From: Candidatus Gastranaerophilales bacterium | GTDB taxonomy: Bacteria; Cyanobacteriota; Vampirovibrionia; Gastranaerophilales; Gastranaerophilaceae | DNA length: 64,000 nucleotides | Assembly: GCA_944326115.1 (NCBI GenBank) | Contig: CALVCQ010000001.1 | Location: forward strand, 124,001-188,000 | Direction of reading: 5' to 3' | Shown: positions 37,295-46,649 of the stretch, one piece after another | How positions within the stretch are numbered: position 1 is the first letter of the stretch | Layout of the letters: each line of letters starts with the position of its first letter | Notes under the pieces: generated by a model | The model's input: the letters and a program-made list of their open reading frames with translations, nothing else | Databases searched by the model: none | What the model was told of the DNA's origin: nothing | Position numbers and translations under genes: made by a program

Positions 37295-38494
37295 ATGCAA
37301 TTAAACGGAATAAAACCTATAATAAACAGATTTATACGACCGTTTGTCAGAAAAAATAAAGCAATAACTCCAAAAAACTATTTACTTGAATCAAAGGAGC
37401 TTAATCTGCCGGCTGATTCAATAAAAATTACTGCCGAACAAATCAGCAGCAGAGAAGCAGCTACTGCAGACAAAGTTGTTATCGCAAAAGCAGATAACCC
37501 CGAACAGAAAAAAATTATAACAACTTTCAGAGATAAAAGCGGTAAAATTATAGAAATTGCATTTCAGAATATAGGTTTGGATTTGCCTGAAATTCATAAA
37601 GTTTTTACTGAATTAGATAATTTTTTCAGAATAACTATCAGCGGACGGTTGATTCAAACATTTGAAAATCTAAGCAAAAATAACAGCTGTCCGATATGGG
37701 CAAAAATCTCAACGGAAAAACAGTTTGTTCATACAGATTATATGACAGATAAAAAAGCTTTTGTTACCATTACAAAAGTTTCAACACAGCAAAGAGATAT
37801 AAAACCCGTTATTGAAGAAATGCATTCAATAACTGAATATCCGGTGCCTTATGCGCACTATAAACTTCCGGACAGAAAATCTCTTGTATTCAGAACAAGA
37901 AAAGATAAAGACGGAATTCCTCAAATAACTGAAATTGTTGAAGCAAAAGGTGTAAGTGTACCGCAAAATGATGAGTATCTGGCTCTCAGAATGTATGACA
38001 GCGAAGACATAAAAAAACCAATTACGGCAATTGCTTTGAAAAAAGCGAATCTTAATGATATTGGAATTAATCTGGATAGTTCTTCTTATATACTGTCAAA
38101 AGGGACCCAGGGTAATTTCGATGCAAAAACAGGTACAATCAGTTTCAGCCACCAGTATGATTCAAAGATAGAAGTTATAGATACTGCTTTTCACGAAACT
38201 GAACATGCAAGACAGTACGATTTAATCGGCAGAGCAAAGCTGATTGATACAAAATATACAAAAGAATGTCTGCATAAGCACGGAGAACTGACTTCGGAAA
38301 ATGATTTACAAGAAGCCAGGGAATACTATCAAGCTCATAAAAATTATGTTTCGGGTCATGTTGATTATGAAAAATATGCAAATAACCTGCTTGAACGTAA
38401 AGCAAGAGAACAAGCAAGATATGCAACAGATGAATATATGAATCAAAATGAACTGGCAGATCAATTTTTCTGGGCAATTTCAGAAGAATTATAA
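37295..38494 (+). CDS. Hypothetical zincin-like protein with HExxH motif
   Basis: A 399-aa protein of unrecognised family. Residues about 290-310 read DTAFHETEHARQYDLIGRAKL, a zinc-metallopeptidase HExxH motif with an acidic residue further on (ERKAREQARYATDEY) that could be the third ligand. The N-terminus is basic and unstructured; no signal peptide. The catalytic motif at the C-terminus and a long N-terminal region suggest a large secreted or phage-tail-type peptidase, but this is inference. Overlaps the convergent endonuclease gene by 6 bp. Confidence 0.55.
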   Translation: MQLNGIKPIINRFIRPFVRKNKAITPKNYLLESKELNLPADSIKITAEQISSREAATADKVVIAKADNPEQKKIITTFRDKSGKIIEIAFQNIGLDLPEIHKVFTELDNFFRITISGRLIQTFENLSKNNSCPIWAKISTEKQFVHTDYMTDKKAFVTITKVSTQQRDIKPVIEEMHSITEYPVPYAHYKLPDRKSLVFRTRKDKDGIPQITEIVEAKGVSVPQNDEYLALRMYDSEDIKKPITAIALKKANLNDIGINLDSSSYILSKGTQGNFDAKTGTISFSHQYDSKIEVIDTAFHETEHARQYDLIGRAKLIDTKYTKECLHKHGELTSENDLQEAREYYQAHKNYVSGHVDYEKYANNLLERKAREQARYATDEYMNQNELADQFFWAISEEL

Positions 38495-39319
38495 ACTGTT
38501 GTAATATTCTTTTAAAAGAACTGCATCCCGCTCCATAACAGGACTTTCGCAAACTATTACACCTTTAATATCAAACTTTTTAAAAGCTTTTATCAAATCC
38601 TTATAATTCAAATCGCTTTCTTTGAGCATAAGATGCTTTTTCTCGCCTTTTTCTCCGTATTCTATTCCTGCAATATGTGCATGAAAATTTTTGAGTGCAT
38701 AATCTCCGAGCTCTTTGCCGATATGTTCAAAAACATAGCAGAATTCATCATAAGTATTATATTTACCGTTAGTTCTTGCATGAAGATGCGAAAAATCCAC
38801 ACATGGCAAAACCTGTTTAAAATTTTTAGAAAGTTTCACAATTTCCTCAAGATTTCCCCATTGTGTAGGCTTGCCTGTAGTTTCCGGACGAACCCAGATA
38901 TCATTATCCTCTTCATCAAGAGTTTTGCATATTGTTTCCATTGCTTTTTCTACTTTTTTATAGACATCTTCAGGCTGCATTCCCATATAAAAAGCAGCAT
39001 GATAGGTAATTGAATATGCACCGAGCTCCTTGCCTATCCTTGCAGTATCAAGAACTCTTGTTATACTTGCCGTGATTTTTTCTTCTTCTTTAGAATTTAA
39101 ATTGATATAATACGGACCGTGTGCAGTAAGTATCATATCTTTTTGTTCGGAAATTTTTTTTATTATCTCTCTGTTTTGCAGGGTCATTCTGACACCGTGT
39201 ACAAATTCCAGTTCCAGTCCGTCAAGTTTTAATTCTTCCAGTATTTTAAATGCATTTTTATATCCTGCAGCGCCGTTGCATACAGGCTGACCTGCCGTTA
39301 TAAATTTTAAATCCTGCAT
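38489..39319 (-). CDS. Endonuclease IV-like TIM-barrel protein (AP endonuclease family 2)
   Basis: The 276-aa protein has the zinc-ligand pattern of endonuclease IV: ILTAHGPYYIN, YHAAFYMG, RPETTGKPTQWGNLEEIV, CVDFSHLHAR, FHAHIAG and CESP. This corresponds to the short archaeal-type Nfo that repairs abasic sites. A xylose-isomerase-like sugar enzyme is the main alternative. It is transcribed with the formyltransferase gene downstream in genome order, 24 bp apart. Confidence 0.75.
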   Translation of the reverse strand: MQDLKFITAGQPVCNGAAGYKNAFKILEELKLDGLELEFVHGVRMTLQNREIIKKISEQKDMILTAHGPYYINLNSKEEEKITASITRVLDTARIGKELGAYSITYHAAFYMGMQPEDVYKKVEKAMETICKTLDEEDNDIWVRPETTGKPTQWGNLEEIVKLSKNFKQVLPCVDFSHLHARTNGKYNTYDEFCYVFEHIGKELGDYALKNFHAHIAGIEYGEKGEKKHLMLKESDLNYKDLIKAFKKFDIKGVIVCESPVMERDAVLLKEYYNSL

Positions 39320-39343
39320 ATTTATTTTTTGCTCCTGTTTCTG

Positions 39344-40285
39344 CTAGCTGCCGAATTTTTCCCCTGCTTTCGGTTTGAATTTTTCTATAAATGATTTTAC
39401 ATCGCTAATCATATATGAGCCGAATTGCAGAGATTTTATATACAAAATTCCGCTGCCTGTTGCAACTCCTATTGTATCTTTTACGGAACAAATTGTTCCG
39501 GGAGATTCTTTAATCTTTTTATCTGAATAATCAGCCGTATAAATTTTTACAAAAATCCCTCTGAAATTTGTCATTGCCGTTACAAAAGGATTCAACGCTC
39601 TGATAAACCGTTCTATGTAAGCTGCATCTTTGTTCCAATCAATAAAATTTTTCATATTTCTTGAATCTATTGCAGGTGCTTTTTTAAATTCGCCCTCCGG
39701 CTGCGGGTATGAAACAATGTTTTGATTTTGCTCGTATTGTTTTAAAAATTCTGCAAGAAATTCAGCACACATATAGTTCATTCTGTTAAAAAGAGTTCCC
39801 ATTGTTTCTTTGTTCTCTACTGGAACCTGTTTTTGTGCAATTATATTTCCCGTATCAAAATTTTCATCCATAAAATGTAGTGTAATCCCCGTAACTTTTT
39901 CATCGTTAATCAATACATTACTGTAAGGATTTCCTCCTCTGTAATCAGGTAAAAGAGACGGATGACAATTTACAAAACCTCCTTTCACACTTTTTAAAAG
40001 CTCTGACGGCAATTTTTTATTATAAGAACAAACAACTGCTATGTCTGCATTGAGCTGTCTTATTTTGTGTAAAAAGTCTATTTCATCCAATTTTCTGTCA
40101 TAAGTTATAAGCGGAAGTTTAAGACTTTTTGTAAAATTACACATTAATCCGTATGTATTTTCACTGATATGAGGAGGAACTACTCCCACAATATTAAAAC
40201 CTTCCGCAACCAGCTTTGATAAACATACTATAGCCATATCCGGCATGCCTACAAACAAAATTCTTTTATTATATTTGGTTTCCAC
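39344..40285 (-). CDS. Fmt-family formyltransferase
   Basis: A 313-aa protein with a formyl-transfer catalytic core: FVNCHPSLLPDYRGGNP (Asn and His), FDTGNII (Asp) and a C-terminal OB-like domain. It could be methionyl-tRNA formyltransferase or a formyltransferase of sugar nucleotides (ArnA-like); the C-terminal domain is smaller than in typical Fmt. The start is the GTG at 40285 with AGGAG at 5 nt; an ATG nine codons earlier lacks a ribosome site. Confidence 0.7.
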   Translation of the reverse strand: METKYNKRILFVGMPDMAIVCLSKLVAEGFNIVGVVPPHISENTYGLMCNFTKSLKLPLITYDRKLDEIDFLHKIRQLNADIAVVCSYNKKLPSELLKSVKGGFVNCHPSLLPDYRGGNPYSNVLINDEKVTGITLHFMDENFDTGNIIAQKQVPVENKETMGTLFNRMNYMCAEFLAEFLKQYEQNQNIVSYPQPEGEFKKAPAIDSRNMKNFIDWNKDAAYIERFIRALNPFVTAMTNFRGIFVKIYTADYSDKKIKESPGTICSVKDTIGVATGSGILYIKSLQFGSYMISDVKSFIEKFKPKAGEKFGS

Positions 40286-40362
40286 ATAAACTCCTGACAC
40301 AATTTCACACATATATTATATGTTTTTTTAAACAATTTGTATATACATTATACTCCTGATTA

Positions 40363-40390
40363 TTGAAATTGATGTAAATAATAATATAAT
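40363..40390 (+). promoter_or_regulatory. Promoter of the TPM-NTase-lemA operon
   Basis: TTGAAA (40363-40368), 16-bp spacer, TATAAT (40385-40390). The ATG begins only 7 bp after the -10 box, so the first message would be almost leaderless. Confidence 0.65.
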
Positions 40391-40397
40391 TAGTATT

Positions 40398-41105
40398 ATG
40401 TTAAAAAAGATATTAATTGCAGCCGTTTTTATTGTTACGTCTCAGTTAGCATTTGCTGATAGCTCATATCATTTTAATGCATTTATCTCCGATAACGCCG
40501 GTGTTTTAAATAAAAGTACGGAAGATTCAATAAACGCTTTTTTGTGGGATTTGCAAAAGAAAACAGGCTCTGATATTGCTGTTGTTACGGTAAAATCCCT
40601 GGACGGAAGAAGTATAGAAGAAACAGCTCTTGAAATAGGAAGAGAATATAAACTCGGTAAAAAAGGAGAAGATAACGGAGCTGTTATACTCGTAGCGCCC
40701 GATGAAAGAAGAATGCGAATAGAAATCGGCTACGGTCTGGAAGGTATCATACCTGACGGCAAAGCAGGAAGAATCAGGGATAATGATATGCTTCCTTATT
40801 TTAAAAAAGGAGATTATCAAAGCGGAATCCACAGAGGGACATATTCTCTTGCCCGTGCTGTAGCGAAGGGATATAATACCGATCTTTCCATAAATTCACC
40901 TGTGCCCCGGCAGCCGGACGAACCTGATGCGCTCGGGTTTTTGATATTTATTGTTGTACTCTTTTTATGTATAAGAACAGGATTTTTTCCGATATTTATT
41001 CCGTACGGCGGAGGATATCGCACGGGTGGTTTTGGCGGAGGCAGCTTCGGCGGTTTCGGAGGCGGAGGCGGTTTCGGCGGCGGCGGTGCCTCAGGCAGTT
41101 GGTAA
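40398..41105 (+). CDS. TPM-domain secreted/membrane protein (YgcG-like)
   Basis: The 235-aa precursor has a signal peptide (residues 1-20, LIAAVFIVTSQLAFA), a TPM domain (residues 30-160, including KTGSDIAVVTVKSLDG and GAVILVAPDERRMRIEIGYG), a membrane segment (about 180-200) and a glycine-rich tail (GGGSFGGFGGGGGFGGG). This family is found in cyanobacteria and bacteria near lemA, with roles proposed in envelope quality control and thylakoid repair. First gene of an operon with the nucleotidyltransferase and lemA. Confidence 0.82.
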   Translation: MLKKILIAAVFIVTSQLAFADSSYHFNAFISDNAGVLNKSTEDSINAFLWDLQKKTGSDIAVVTVKSLDGRSIEETALEIGREYKLGKKGEDNGAVILVAPDERRMRIEIGYGLEGIIPDGKAGRIRDNDMLPYFKKGDYQSGIHRGTYSLARAVAKGYNTDLSINSPVPRQPDEPDALGFLIFIVVLFLCIRTGFFPIFIPYGGGYRTGGFGGGSFGGFGGGGGFGGGGASGSW

Positions 41106-41136
41106 AGTAAAAAAGACTTAATAAAAAGGACTAAAA

Positions 41137-41853
41137 ATGACAAAACTGGACAAATTTACAGGAGAATTAAAAAACGTTTTTCAAAAAAGACTCAAAAGTG
41201 TTTTTGTTTACGGTTCAAAAGCAAATCTGCCTGCAGAGGATTTAAACGAAAATGTAGATTTGATGATTATAGCAGAAAATTTGACCGGAAATGATATAAA
41301 AAACATTTCAAAATCAGCAAAAAAATGGATGGGCAGCTTTTTTGACAGAAACAAAAATCCGGAGCCCGTATTTATGGATGAAAAAGAATGGTTCAACTCC
41401 GCAGATACCTATGCAATGGAATATGCGGATATAAAAGAAAATTACAAAGTTTTATACGGAGAAAATCTGATATGTAATCTCGAAATTAAAAAAGAACATC
41501 TGCGCTTAAAATGCGAAACAGAAACTAAAAACCTTTTGATGAAATTCAGAAGTCATTATTTGCTTTATGCTGATAGACCGCAATATTTGCAAAAAAGTTT
41601 TGTACCGGTTGTAAAAACCGTAAATGCAATTTTTAAGACAGTTTTACGGCTGAAAAATATACAGACAGGCGGGTCAGCTCATGAAAACATTAATAAAATA
41701 GCAGAACTGTATGCATGTGATAAGGATTTTTATGAAAAACTTTTATGTTATAAAGAAAAGTATTGCAAGATTAATAAGAAAGAAACCATTGAATTGGCTG
41801 ATAAAATAATAGAACAGCTTGATAAACTTTTAAACTACGTAAATAATTTATAA
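41137..41853 (+). CDS. Nucleotidyltransferase-domain protein
   Basis: A 238-aa protein with the polymerase-beta-like nucleotidyltransferase signature VFVYGSKANLPAEDLNENVD, in which GS and the downstream Asp are present but the second acidic residue of the DxD motif is not obvious, so activity is uncertain. The C-terminal half is helical, perhaps a HEPN-like or TPR region. It lies between the TPM gene (31 bp) and lemA (20 bp), a context that suggests a role in envelope stress signalling. Confidence 0.65.
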   Translation: MTKLDKFTGELKNVFQKRLKSVFVYGSKANLPAEDLNENVDLMIIAENLTGNDIKNISKSAKKWMGSFFDRNKNPEPVFMDEKEWFNSADTYAMEYADIKENYKVLYGENLICNLEIKKEHLRLKCETETKNLLMKFRSHYLLYADRPQYLQKSFVPVVKTVNAIFKTVLRLKNIQTGGSAHENINKIAELYACDKDFYEKLLCYKEKYCKINKKETIELADKIIEQLDKLLNYVNNL

Positions 41854-41873
41854 AAAATAACAAGGAGGATGCA

Positions 41874-42449
41874 ATGAAAAAAACCGGATGGATTATTTTG
41901 GGTGTAATAGTACTGCTAGTCGTTATGATATTCGGTGCTTTTATAGGAACTTATAACAGCCTGCAGTTGATGGATGAAAATGTAAATTCAAAATGGGCGC
42001 AGGTTGATAACCAGTTGAAAAGACGAAATGATTTGATACCTAATCTGGTTGCCACTGTAAAAGGCTATGCTGCTCATGAAAAAGCGGTGTTTACGGAAAT
42101 TGCTGACGCACGTTCCAAACTCGGCGGAGCAATGAACAAAAATGATATGAAAAGTATTCAGCAAAGCAGCAGTGACCTGTCTAATGCTTTGTCCAGACTG
42201 CTGCTTATTGTTGAAAGATATCCGGATTTGAAAGCGGACAAACAGTTTATTAATCTTCAAGATGAGCTGGCAGGCACTGAAAACAGGCTGGCTGTTGCGA
42301 GAAAAGATTACAATGAAAGCGTACAACAGTTGAATGCAAAAATCAGAACTTTTCCGACTTCGATTATTGCCGGCATGATAGGTATAAAAGCAAGAGAATA
42401 CTTTAATACACCGGAAACGGAAAAGAAAGCGCCGGAAGTTAAATTTTAA
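41874..42449 (+). CDS. lemA: LemA-family protein
   Basis: The 191-aa protein has an N-terminal membrane helix (residues 5-26) followed by the LemA signature WAQVDNQLKRRNDLIPNLVA and VKGYAAHEKAVFTEIADAR, then helical pairs (LKADKQFINLQDELAGTENR). LemA proteins are small anchored helical bundles of unclear function, usually beside TPM-domain proteins as here. A strong ribosome site (AAGGAGG) precedes the ATG. A terminator follows. Confidence 0.93.
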   Translation: MKKTGWIILGVIVLLVVMIFGAFIGTYNSLQLMDENVNSKWAQVDNQLKRRNDLIPNLVATVKGYAAHEKAVFTEIADARSKLGGAMNKNDMKSIQQSSSDLSNALSRLLLIVERYPDLKADKQFINLQDELAGTENRLAVARKDYNESVQQLNAKIRTFPTSIIAGMIGIKAREYFNTPETEKKAPEVKF

Positions 42450-42460
42450 AATCAGACAGT

Positions 42461-42498
42461 AAATCCCGCTTTGTCAAAAGGCGGGATTTTTACTTTTT
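42461..42498 (+). terminator. Terminator of the TPM-NTase-lemA operon
   Basis: AAATCCCGC (42461-42469) pairs with GCGGGATTT (42481-42489), followed by TTTACTTTTT. Confidence 0.8.
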
Positions 42499-42577
42499 GA
42501 CCGCTTTACTGTTCAATTTCAAGATGTACTAAAGCACAACTATTCTCTTTATCTGTGCACACATTTGAAATAAAAAA

Positions 42578-42611
42578 ACAGAGTCGTACTCATTTTAAAG
42601 TACGACTCTGT
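42578..42611 (-). terminator. Terminator of the SLH surface-protein gene
   Basis: A perfect 12-bp stem, ACAGAGTCGTAC with GTACGACTCTGT and a 10-nt loop; the minus strand continues TTTTTTTATTT. It is placed 33 bp after the stop codon. Confidence 0.9.
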
Positions 42612-42643
42612 AAGGTGAGATTGACTAACTATAACCGGATTGA

Positions 42644-44743
42644 TTATTTGCATCCGCAGTCGTTGTTGCAATCGCAAGGGTCTGTGTTGCAAGGGTCACA
42701 AGGCTGTACAGGAGCTGCACATCCTGTTACCGAGTTACATCCGAAAGCTACCGTAATGTTTTCTCTCGGATTTACAGAGGTGACTCTGTTTCCTTTAGGA
42801 TCAACAAGATAAGCGACTTCATCACCTGTATGCTGCAGCAAACCGATTGTTCCTGATAATGCGGTTCTTGTTAAATCAATAGGAGCTTTAACAAGGGCTT
42901 TTGTTGAATCCATTAAACTTCTGCCGGCAGCAGGTAATTGCCCCTGCAATGTCTCACCTAGTGCAAGACCTACGCCGTCAGTAACATGCTCAGCCGCATT
43001 ACCTAGTGATACTATTGCTCCGCCTACGGTTCTGCCTACAGTACCTAATACACCGCCTGTCCAGTTGAATGGAGCTTCAATTACTTTGGCAAAGAAGTTA
43101 GGCTTTTTATCTGTTTTTACCTGTGCTGTCAACACCTGCTGCGGTAAATCTGCTTTGCAGTCTTTGCATTGTATTCTTTCAAATGAAAGTTTTAAACCGC
43201 CTTTGCAGTTTCCTGTCGGTCTTTCAACTTCGGTTACTTTACCGTAGACTTTAGAACCTGCCGGGAAAGTTTGTCCGTTAATACAAACTGACTCCGTTGT
43301 TTTGGCGGCAAATCTGTCACCGATAGTCGCAGATTTTGCACTGATTTCGTCTTCAAATTTAAGACAGAGTGTAGGGATAGTTACGACTTCATCTTTTGCC
43401 ATAAATGCCGCACCGCCTGTACAGCCGCAATCAGGAGCTGTATAAGCTACGTCTTTTTTTGAATAGCCCATTGCTACTCTAACGCTTTCAAGCATAGATG
43501 CTACATCGGCACGGCTTGCATCTTTGCATGCCTGGATTTCATTTGGATTCGGAACATCATTTAGTGCACCGGATTCAATAGCCTTTGCTACCGGTATTTT
43601 TGCCCATGACGGGACTTTGTTTCCGTCACAGTACTTGCTTAAAATTTCGTCGGCTTTACAGTTGTCCATTTCACAGGGGATACCTTTTGCAAGCGTAACC
43701 ATTGCTTCTGCTCTGGTTACGGGCTTGTTCGGCTTGAATAAATCACCGGGATAGCCCTCCATTAAGCCGTTTGCAACGGCAGTATTAATGGCTTGATTTG
43801 CCCAGTGGTCGGCGGGAACGTCTTTGAATGTTTTTTGAGGACAACCGCAGCTTCTTAAATTAAATCCGTTAACTGCCATTGAAGCTATTTCCGCACGTGA
43901 AACAGGGAGATTCGGCTTAAATGTTCTGTCAGGATAACCCGCAACAACTTTGTTTTCGGCAAGCAGATTTATGTCGCATCCTGCCCAGAATCCTGCAGGT
44001 ACATCTTCAAAAGACGATGCACCGGTGATAGGAGATGCTCCTCCTGTTATTGGCGGATTATAAGGAACAATGGTGCGTTTAATAACATCCATACCGGATG
44101 ATGTTTGCATTTCTACCGGACATCCTGAGGTTGCAACAGGAGCGGCTCCGCCTGTGATAATCTGGTCAATTGATTGACCTATAACAGGCATACTTGCTGC
44201 AGCACCGGTTGTGATGCCTTCTCCGCAATCACATCCGCATGTAGGCAAATCAGATACCATTACACCCTGTGAAGGAGCAATTGGACATCCGCAGCCTGCG
44301 CTTTCTCCTATAATTACATTATTTGCTTCAGAACCTACCATTTGACTGTCGGAATAAACATTTGCCGGATATGCATAATGCTGTTTAGACAGCGACTTGT
44401 CATGGTTTCTTGAAGCACAAACAGATTGTACTACCGGCTGGCAGTCACAGGGAGCTGCTGCTTCGCAAGGATTGCAAGGATCAACCGGTGCGCATGTATT
44501 GCAAGGGTCACATGGTGCGGCACACCCTGTGTTGCAGCCGCAATCCGCTTCCGGTGTTGGGGCGCAGGGGCATACTGCAGTGTCAGGTGTTACATCTGCC
44601 TGACATCCGGAAATCGGGCAAGCAGCAAGTTTTGACATATCTAAACTTGAAATATCTATATTACTTGCAATCCCCGAGTTCATTGTGCCTGCCATCAAAC
44701 CTATTGTTAAAGCGGCGGCAAGCGTAAGTTTGTTAATTGTCAT
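42644..44743 (-). CDS. SLH-domain, cysteine-rich surface protein
   Basis: A 699-aa exported protein: signal peptide (residues 1-26, ending in GIAS), a Cys-rich N-terminal region (about 40-200, with repeated CDPCNTC/CGCDCG motifs), SLH modules (FEDVPAGFWAGCDINLL, FKDVPADHWANQAINTA and a degenerate third), an unknown middle domain (about 455-560), an alpha-helical part and a Cys-rich tail (CDPCNTDPCDCNNDCGC). SLH modules bind pyruvylated or other cell-wall polymers, so this is likely a major surface-layer or outer-membrane-anchor protein. Excess Cys is odd for such proteins. Good ribosome site AAGGAGGG. Confidence 0.85.
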   Translation of the reverse strand: MTINKLTLAAALTIGLMAGTMNSGIASNIDISSLDMSKLAACPISGCQADVTPDTAVCPCAPTPEADCGCNTGCAAPCDPCNTCAPVDPCNPCEAAAPCDCQPVVQSVCASRNHDKSLSKQHYAYPANVYSDSQMVGSEANNVIIGESAGCGCPIAPSQGVMVSDLPTCGCDCGEGITTGAAASMPVIGQSIDQIITGGAAPVATSGCPVEMQTSSGMDVIKRTIVPYNPPITGGASPITGASSFEDVPAGFWAGCDINLLAENKVVAGYPDRTFKPNLPVSRAEIASMAVNGFNLRSCGCPQKTFKDVPADHWANQAINTAVANGLMEGYPGDLFKPNKPVTRAEAMVTLAKGIPCEMDNCKADEILSKYCDGNKVPSWAKIPVAKAIESGALNDVPNPNEIQACKDASRADVASMLESVRVAMGYSKKDVAYTAPDCGCTGGAAFMAKDEVVTIPTLCLKFEDEISAKSATIGDRFAAKTTESVCINGQTFPAGSKVYGKVTEVERPTGNCKGGLKLSFERIQCKDCKADLPQQVLTAQVKTDKKPNFFAKVIEAPFNWTGGVLGTVGRTVGGAIVSLGNAAEHVTDGVGLALGETLQGQLPAAGRSLMDSTKALVKAPIDLTRTALSGTIGLLQHTGDEVAYLVDPKGNRVTSVNPRENITVAFGCNSVTGCAAPVQPCDPCNTDPCDCNNDCGCK

Positions 44744-44844
44744 CTTTCCCTCCTTAATTAAACAAACTGAAAATCAGATTTACCCGGTCCGGTGTCATGT
44801 AAACACTTCTGTACGGATTAAAATCCAATTTACTTATAATTAAC

Positions 44845-45044
44845 AATCTAATCTGGTGTCGCATTTGCTGCCGGCTGCTTAAAATCTGATATTCCGATAA
44901 TAATTACGGTTATTGCTTTTGTTTCGAACAAAAAGATAAAATACCGCTCACATTTGATTTTATTCATTGCAACCGCCGGCTGCCAACATTTCTATGTTTG
45001 TCTTACAAATTCCGCTTTATGTTTTTAACGAAATTTTTCAGACA
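44845..45044 (-). repeat. Family B structured repeat, copy B9
   Basis: On minus: head GATGTCTGAAAAATTTCGTT, later tail GCAGCCGGCAGCAAATGCGA followed by CACCAGATTAGAT. The middle is longer and more diverged than in other copies. It sits 100 bp upstream of the SLH gene start. Confidence 0.6.
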
Positions 45045-45178
45045 TCTTATGCCGTATTATTACGTTGAAACCTGTTAAAAATCATTACCGCTTAAGGCTA
45101 CCTTGGCAGGCTATTACAATTTATAGGAATAATGCAAAATTTTCATTTAAGTGATATCCGGGCGTTATTCATAGTAAA

Positions 45179-45355
45179 TGTCTGAGTGGGACCTCGCTTG
45201 TAGGAGTGGTACACGGAGTGCGAGTGGCGCCGAGTCTAGCATTTTACGGAAGTGACCCCATGCGCTTGTTGACTGTGCCGGACTTATTGTTAAATATTGA
45301 ACTTGCTTATTGCACAGGTTCAACAAGTAGTCGGAGTCAGTTGACAATATGAAAA
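45179..45355 (+). repeat. Family A 177-bp element, copy A4
   Basis: Identical sequence to A1-A3; no TSD is evident. It lies in the gap between the SLH gene and ispG, 78 bp before the ispG start. Confidence 0.95.
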
Positions 45356-45433
45356 ATTTATTCTGTTTCCCGCATGAAATTGGGGTTTATTTGTTGTAGA
45401 ATTTTTTTTGAGCTTGAAACGGGGAAATGTAGC

Positions 45434-46531
45434 ATGATTACAAGAAGAAAATCAAAGCAAATACAAATTGGTAATGTAAAAATCGGCGGCAATGCACCGA
45501 TTTCCGTACAATCAATGTGTAATACAGATACAAGAGATATTGAAAAAACAGTTGCGCAGATAAATGAACTTCAAAATGCAGGATGTGAAATTGTCAGACT
45601 GGCTGTGCTTAACAAAGATGCGGCAGCAGCTATAAAGGAAATTAAAAAACGTACAGATATTCCGCTTATAGCAGATATCCATTTTGATTACAGACTTGCT
45701 GTTCAATGTATAGAAAACGGAATTGATGCATTGCGTTTGAATCCGGGGAATATAGGCAGAAAAGAAAATGTAAAAAAAGTAGTTGATCTTGCAAAAATTA
45801 ATAAAGTGCCTGTAAGAATCGGAATAAATGCAGGTTCGCTTGAAAAAAATATTGCCGCTTTAGAGATTCCGTTGCATGAAAAAATGGTTATGAGTGCAAT
45901 GGAACATGTAAAAATTTTAGAAGATAACAACTTTGACCTGATTAAAATATCACTAAAATCCAGCAGTGTGCCGGCAACTATAGATGCATACAGATTAATG
46001 GCGCAAAAAGTTGACTATCCTCTGCATTTGGGTGTAACAGAGTCAGGAACTTTGAAAAGCGGACTTGTAAAGTCTTCAGTCGGTCTGGGAACTCTTCTTT
46101 CAGAAGGTATTGGAGATACAATAAGGGTTTCTTTAACAGAAAATCCTGTAGAAGAAGTTCATGCAGGCTTTGCTATTTTAAAATCTCTTGAACTTCGACA
46201 AAGAGGTATAAATTTTATTTCCTGCCCGACATGCGGCAGGTGTCAGATTGATTTAATCAGTCTGGCAAAGAAAACCGAGGATGCTCTAAAAAATATAGAT
46301 AAACCTCTTACAATAGCCGTTATGGGTTGTCCTGTAAACGGTCCGGGTGAAGCAAAACATGCTGATTACGGTATTGCCGGAGCAATTAAGGAAGGGTATA
46401 TATTTAAAAAAGGAGAAATAATAAAAAAAGTTCCGGAAAATGAGTTATTAAAAGAATTATTGATTTTAATTGAAAATGATTGTCCGAGCAAAATTCGTGA
46501 TAAGACTCTGCCGAACAAAACAATCCTGTGA
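45434..46531 (+). CDS. ispG: (E)-4-hydroxy-3-methylbut-2-enyl-diphosphate synthase (GcpE)
   Basis: Penultimate step of the MEP isoprenoid pathway. The 365-aa protein has the TIM barrel (VQSMCNTDTRDIEKTVAQI, ADIHFDYRLAVQCIE) and the [4Fe-4S] cysteines (FISCPTCGRCQIDL, then VMGCPVNGPGE). The start is the ATG at 45434 (MITRRKS) with GGGGA upstream; the longer frame to 45374 has no ribosome site. The last residues (about 350-365, CPSKIRDKTLPNKTIL) are encoded by the inserted family B element, which supplies the stop codon. Confidence 0.93.
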   Translation: MITRRKSKQIQIGNVKIGGNAPISVQSMCNTDTRDIEKTVAQINELQNAGCEIVRLAVLNKDAAAAIKEIKKRTDIPLIADIHFDYRLAVQCIENGIDALRLNPGNIGRKENVKKVVDLAKINKVPVRIGINAGSLEKNIAALEIPLHEKMVMSAMEHVKILEDNNFDLIKISLKSSSVPATIDAYRLMAQKVDYPLHLGVTESGTLKSGLVKSSVGLGTLLSEGIGDTIRVSLTENPVEEVHAGFAILKSLELRQRGINFISCPTCGRCQIDLISLAKKTEDALKNIDKPLTIAVMGCPVNGPGEAKHADYGIAGAIKEGYIFKKGEIIKKVPENELLKELLILIENDCPSKIRDKTLPNKTIL

Positions 46532-46547
46532 ATTGTTTTGTGAGAGG
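46506..46547 (+). repeat. Family H mini-hairpin, copy H3
   Basis: CTCT, bulge GCCGA, stem ACAAAACAAT/ATTGTTTTGT, loop CCTGTGA, G, AGAG. Nested in B4 just after GATAAGA; the B5 copy lacks it. Confidence 0.8.
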
Positions 46548-46649
46548 AAATGATGTGAACGAATTTTTTGAGTGTCATTTGTTCATTATACATGAAGATA
46601 TTTTGCACTGAATCAAAGATTTAGGCAAAAGAAGTCAAAGGTGAGAAGA

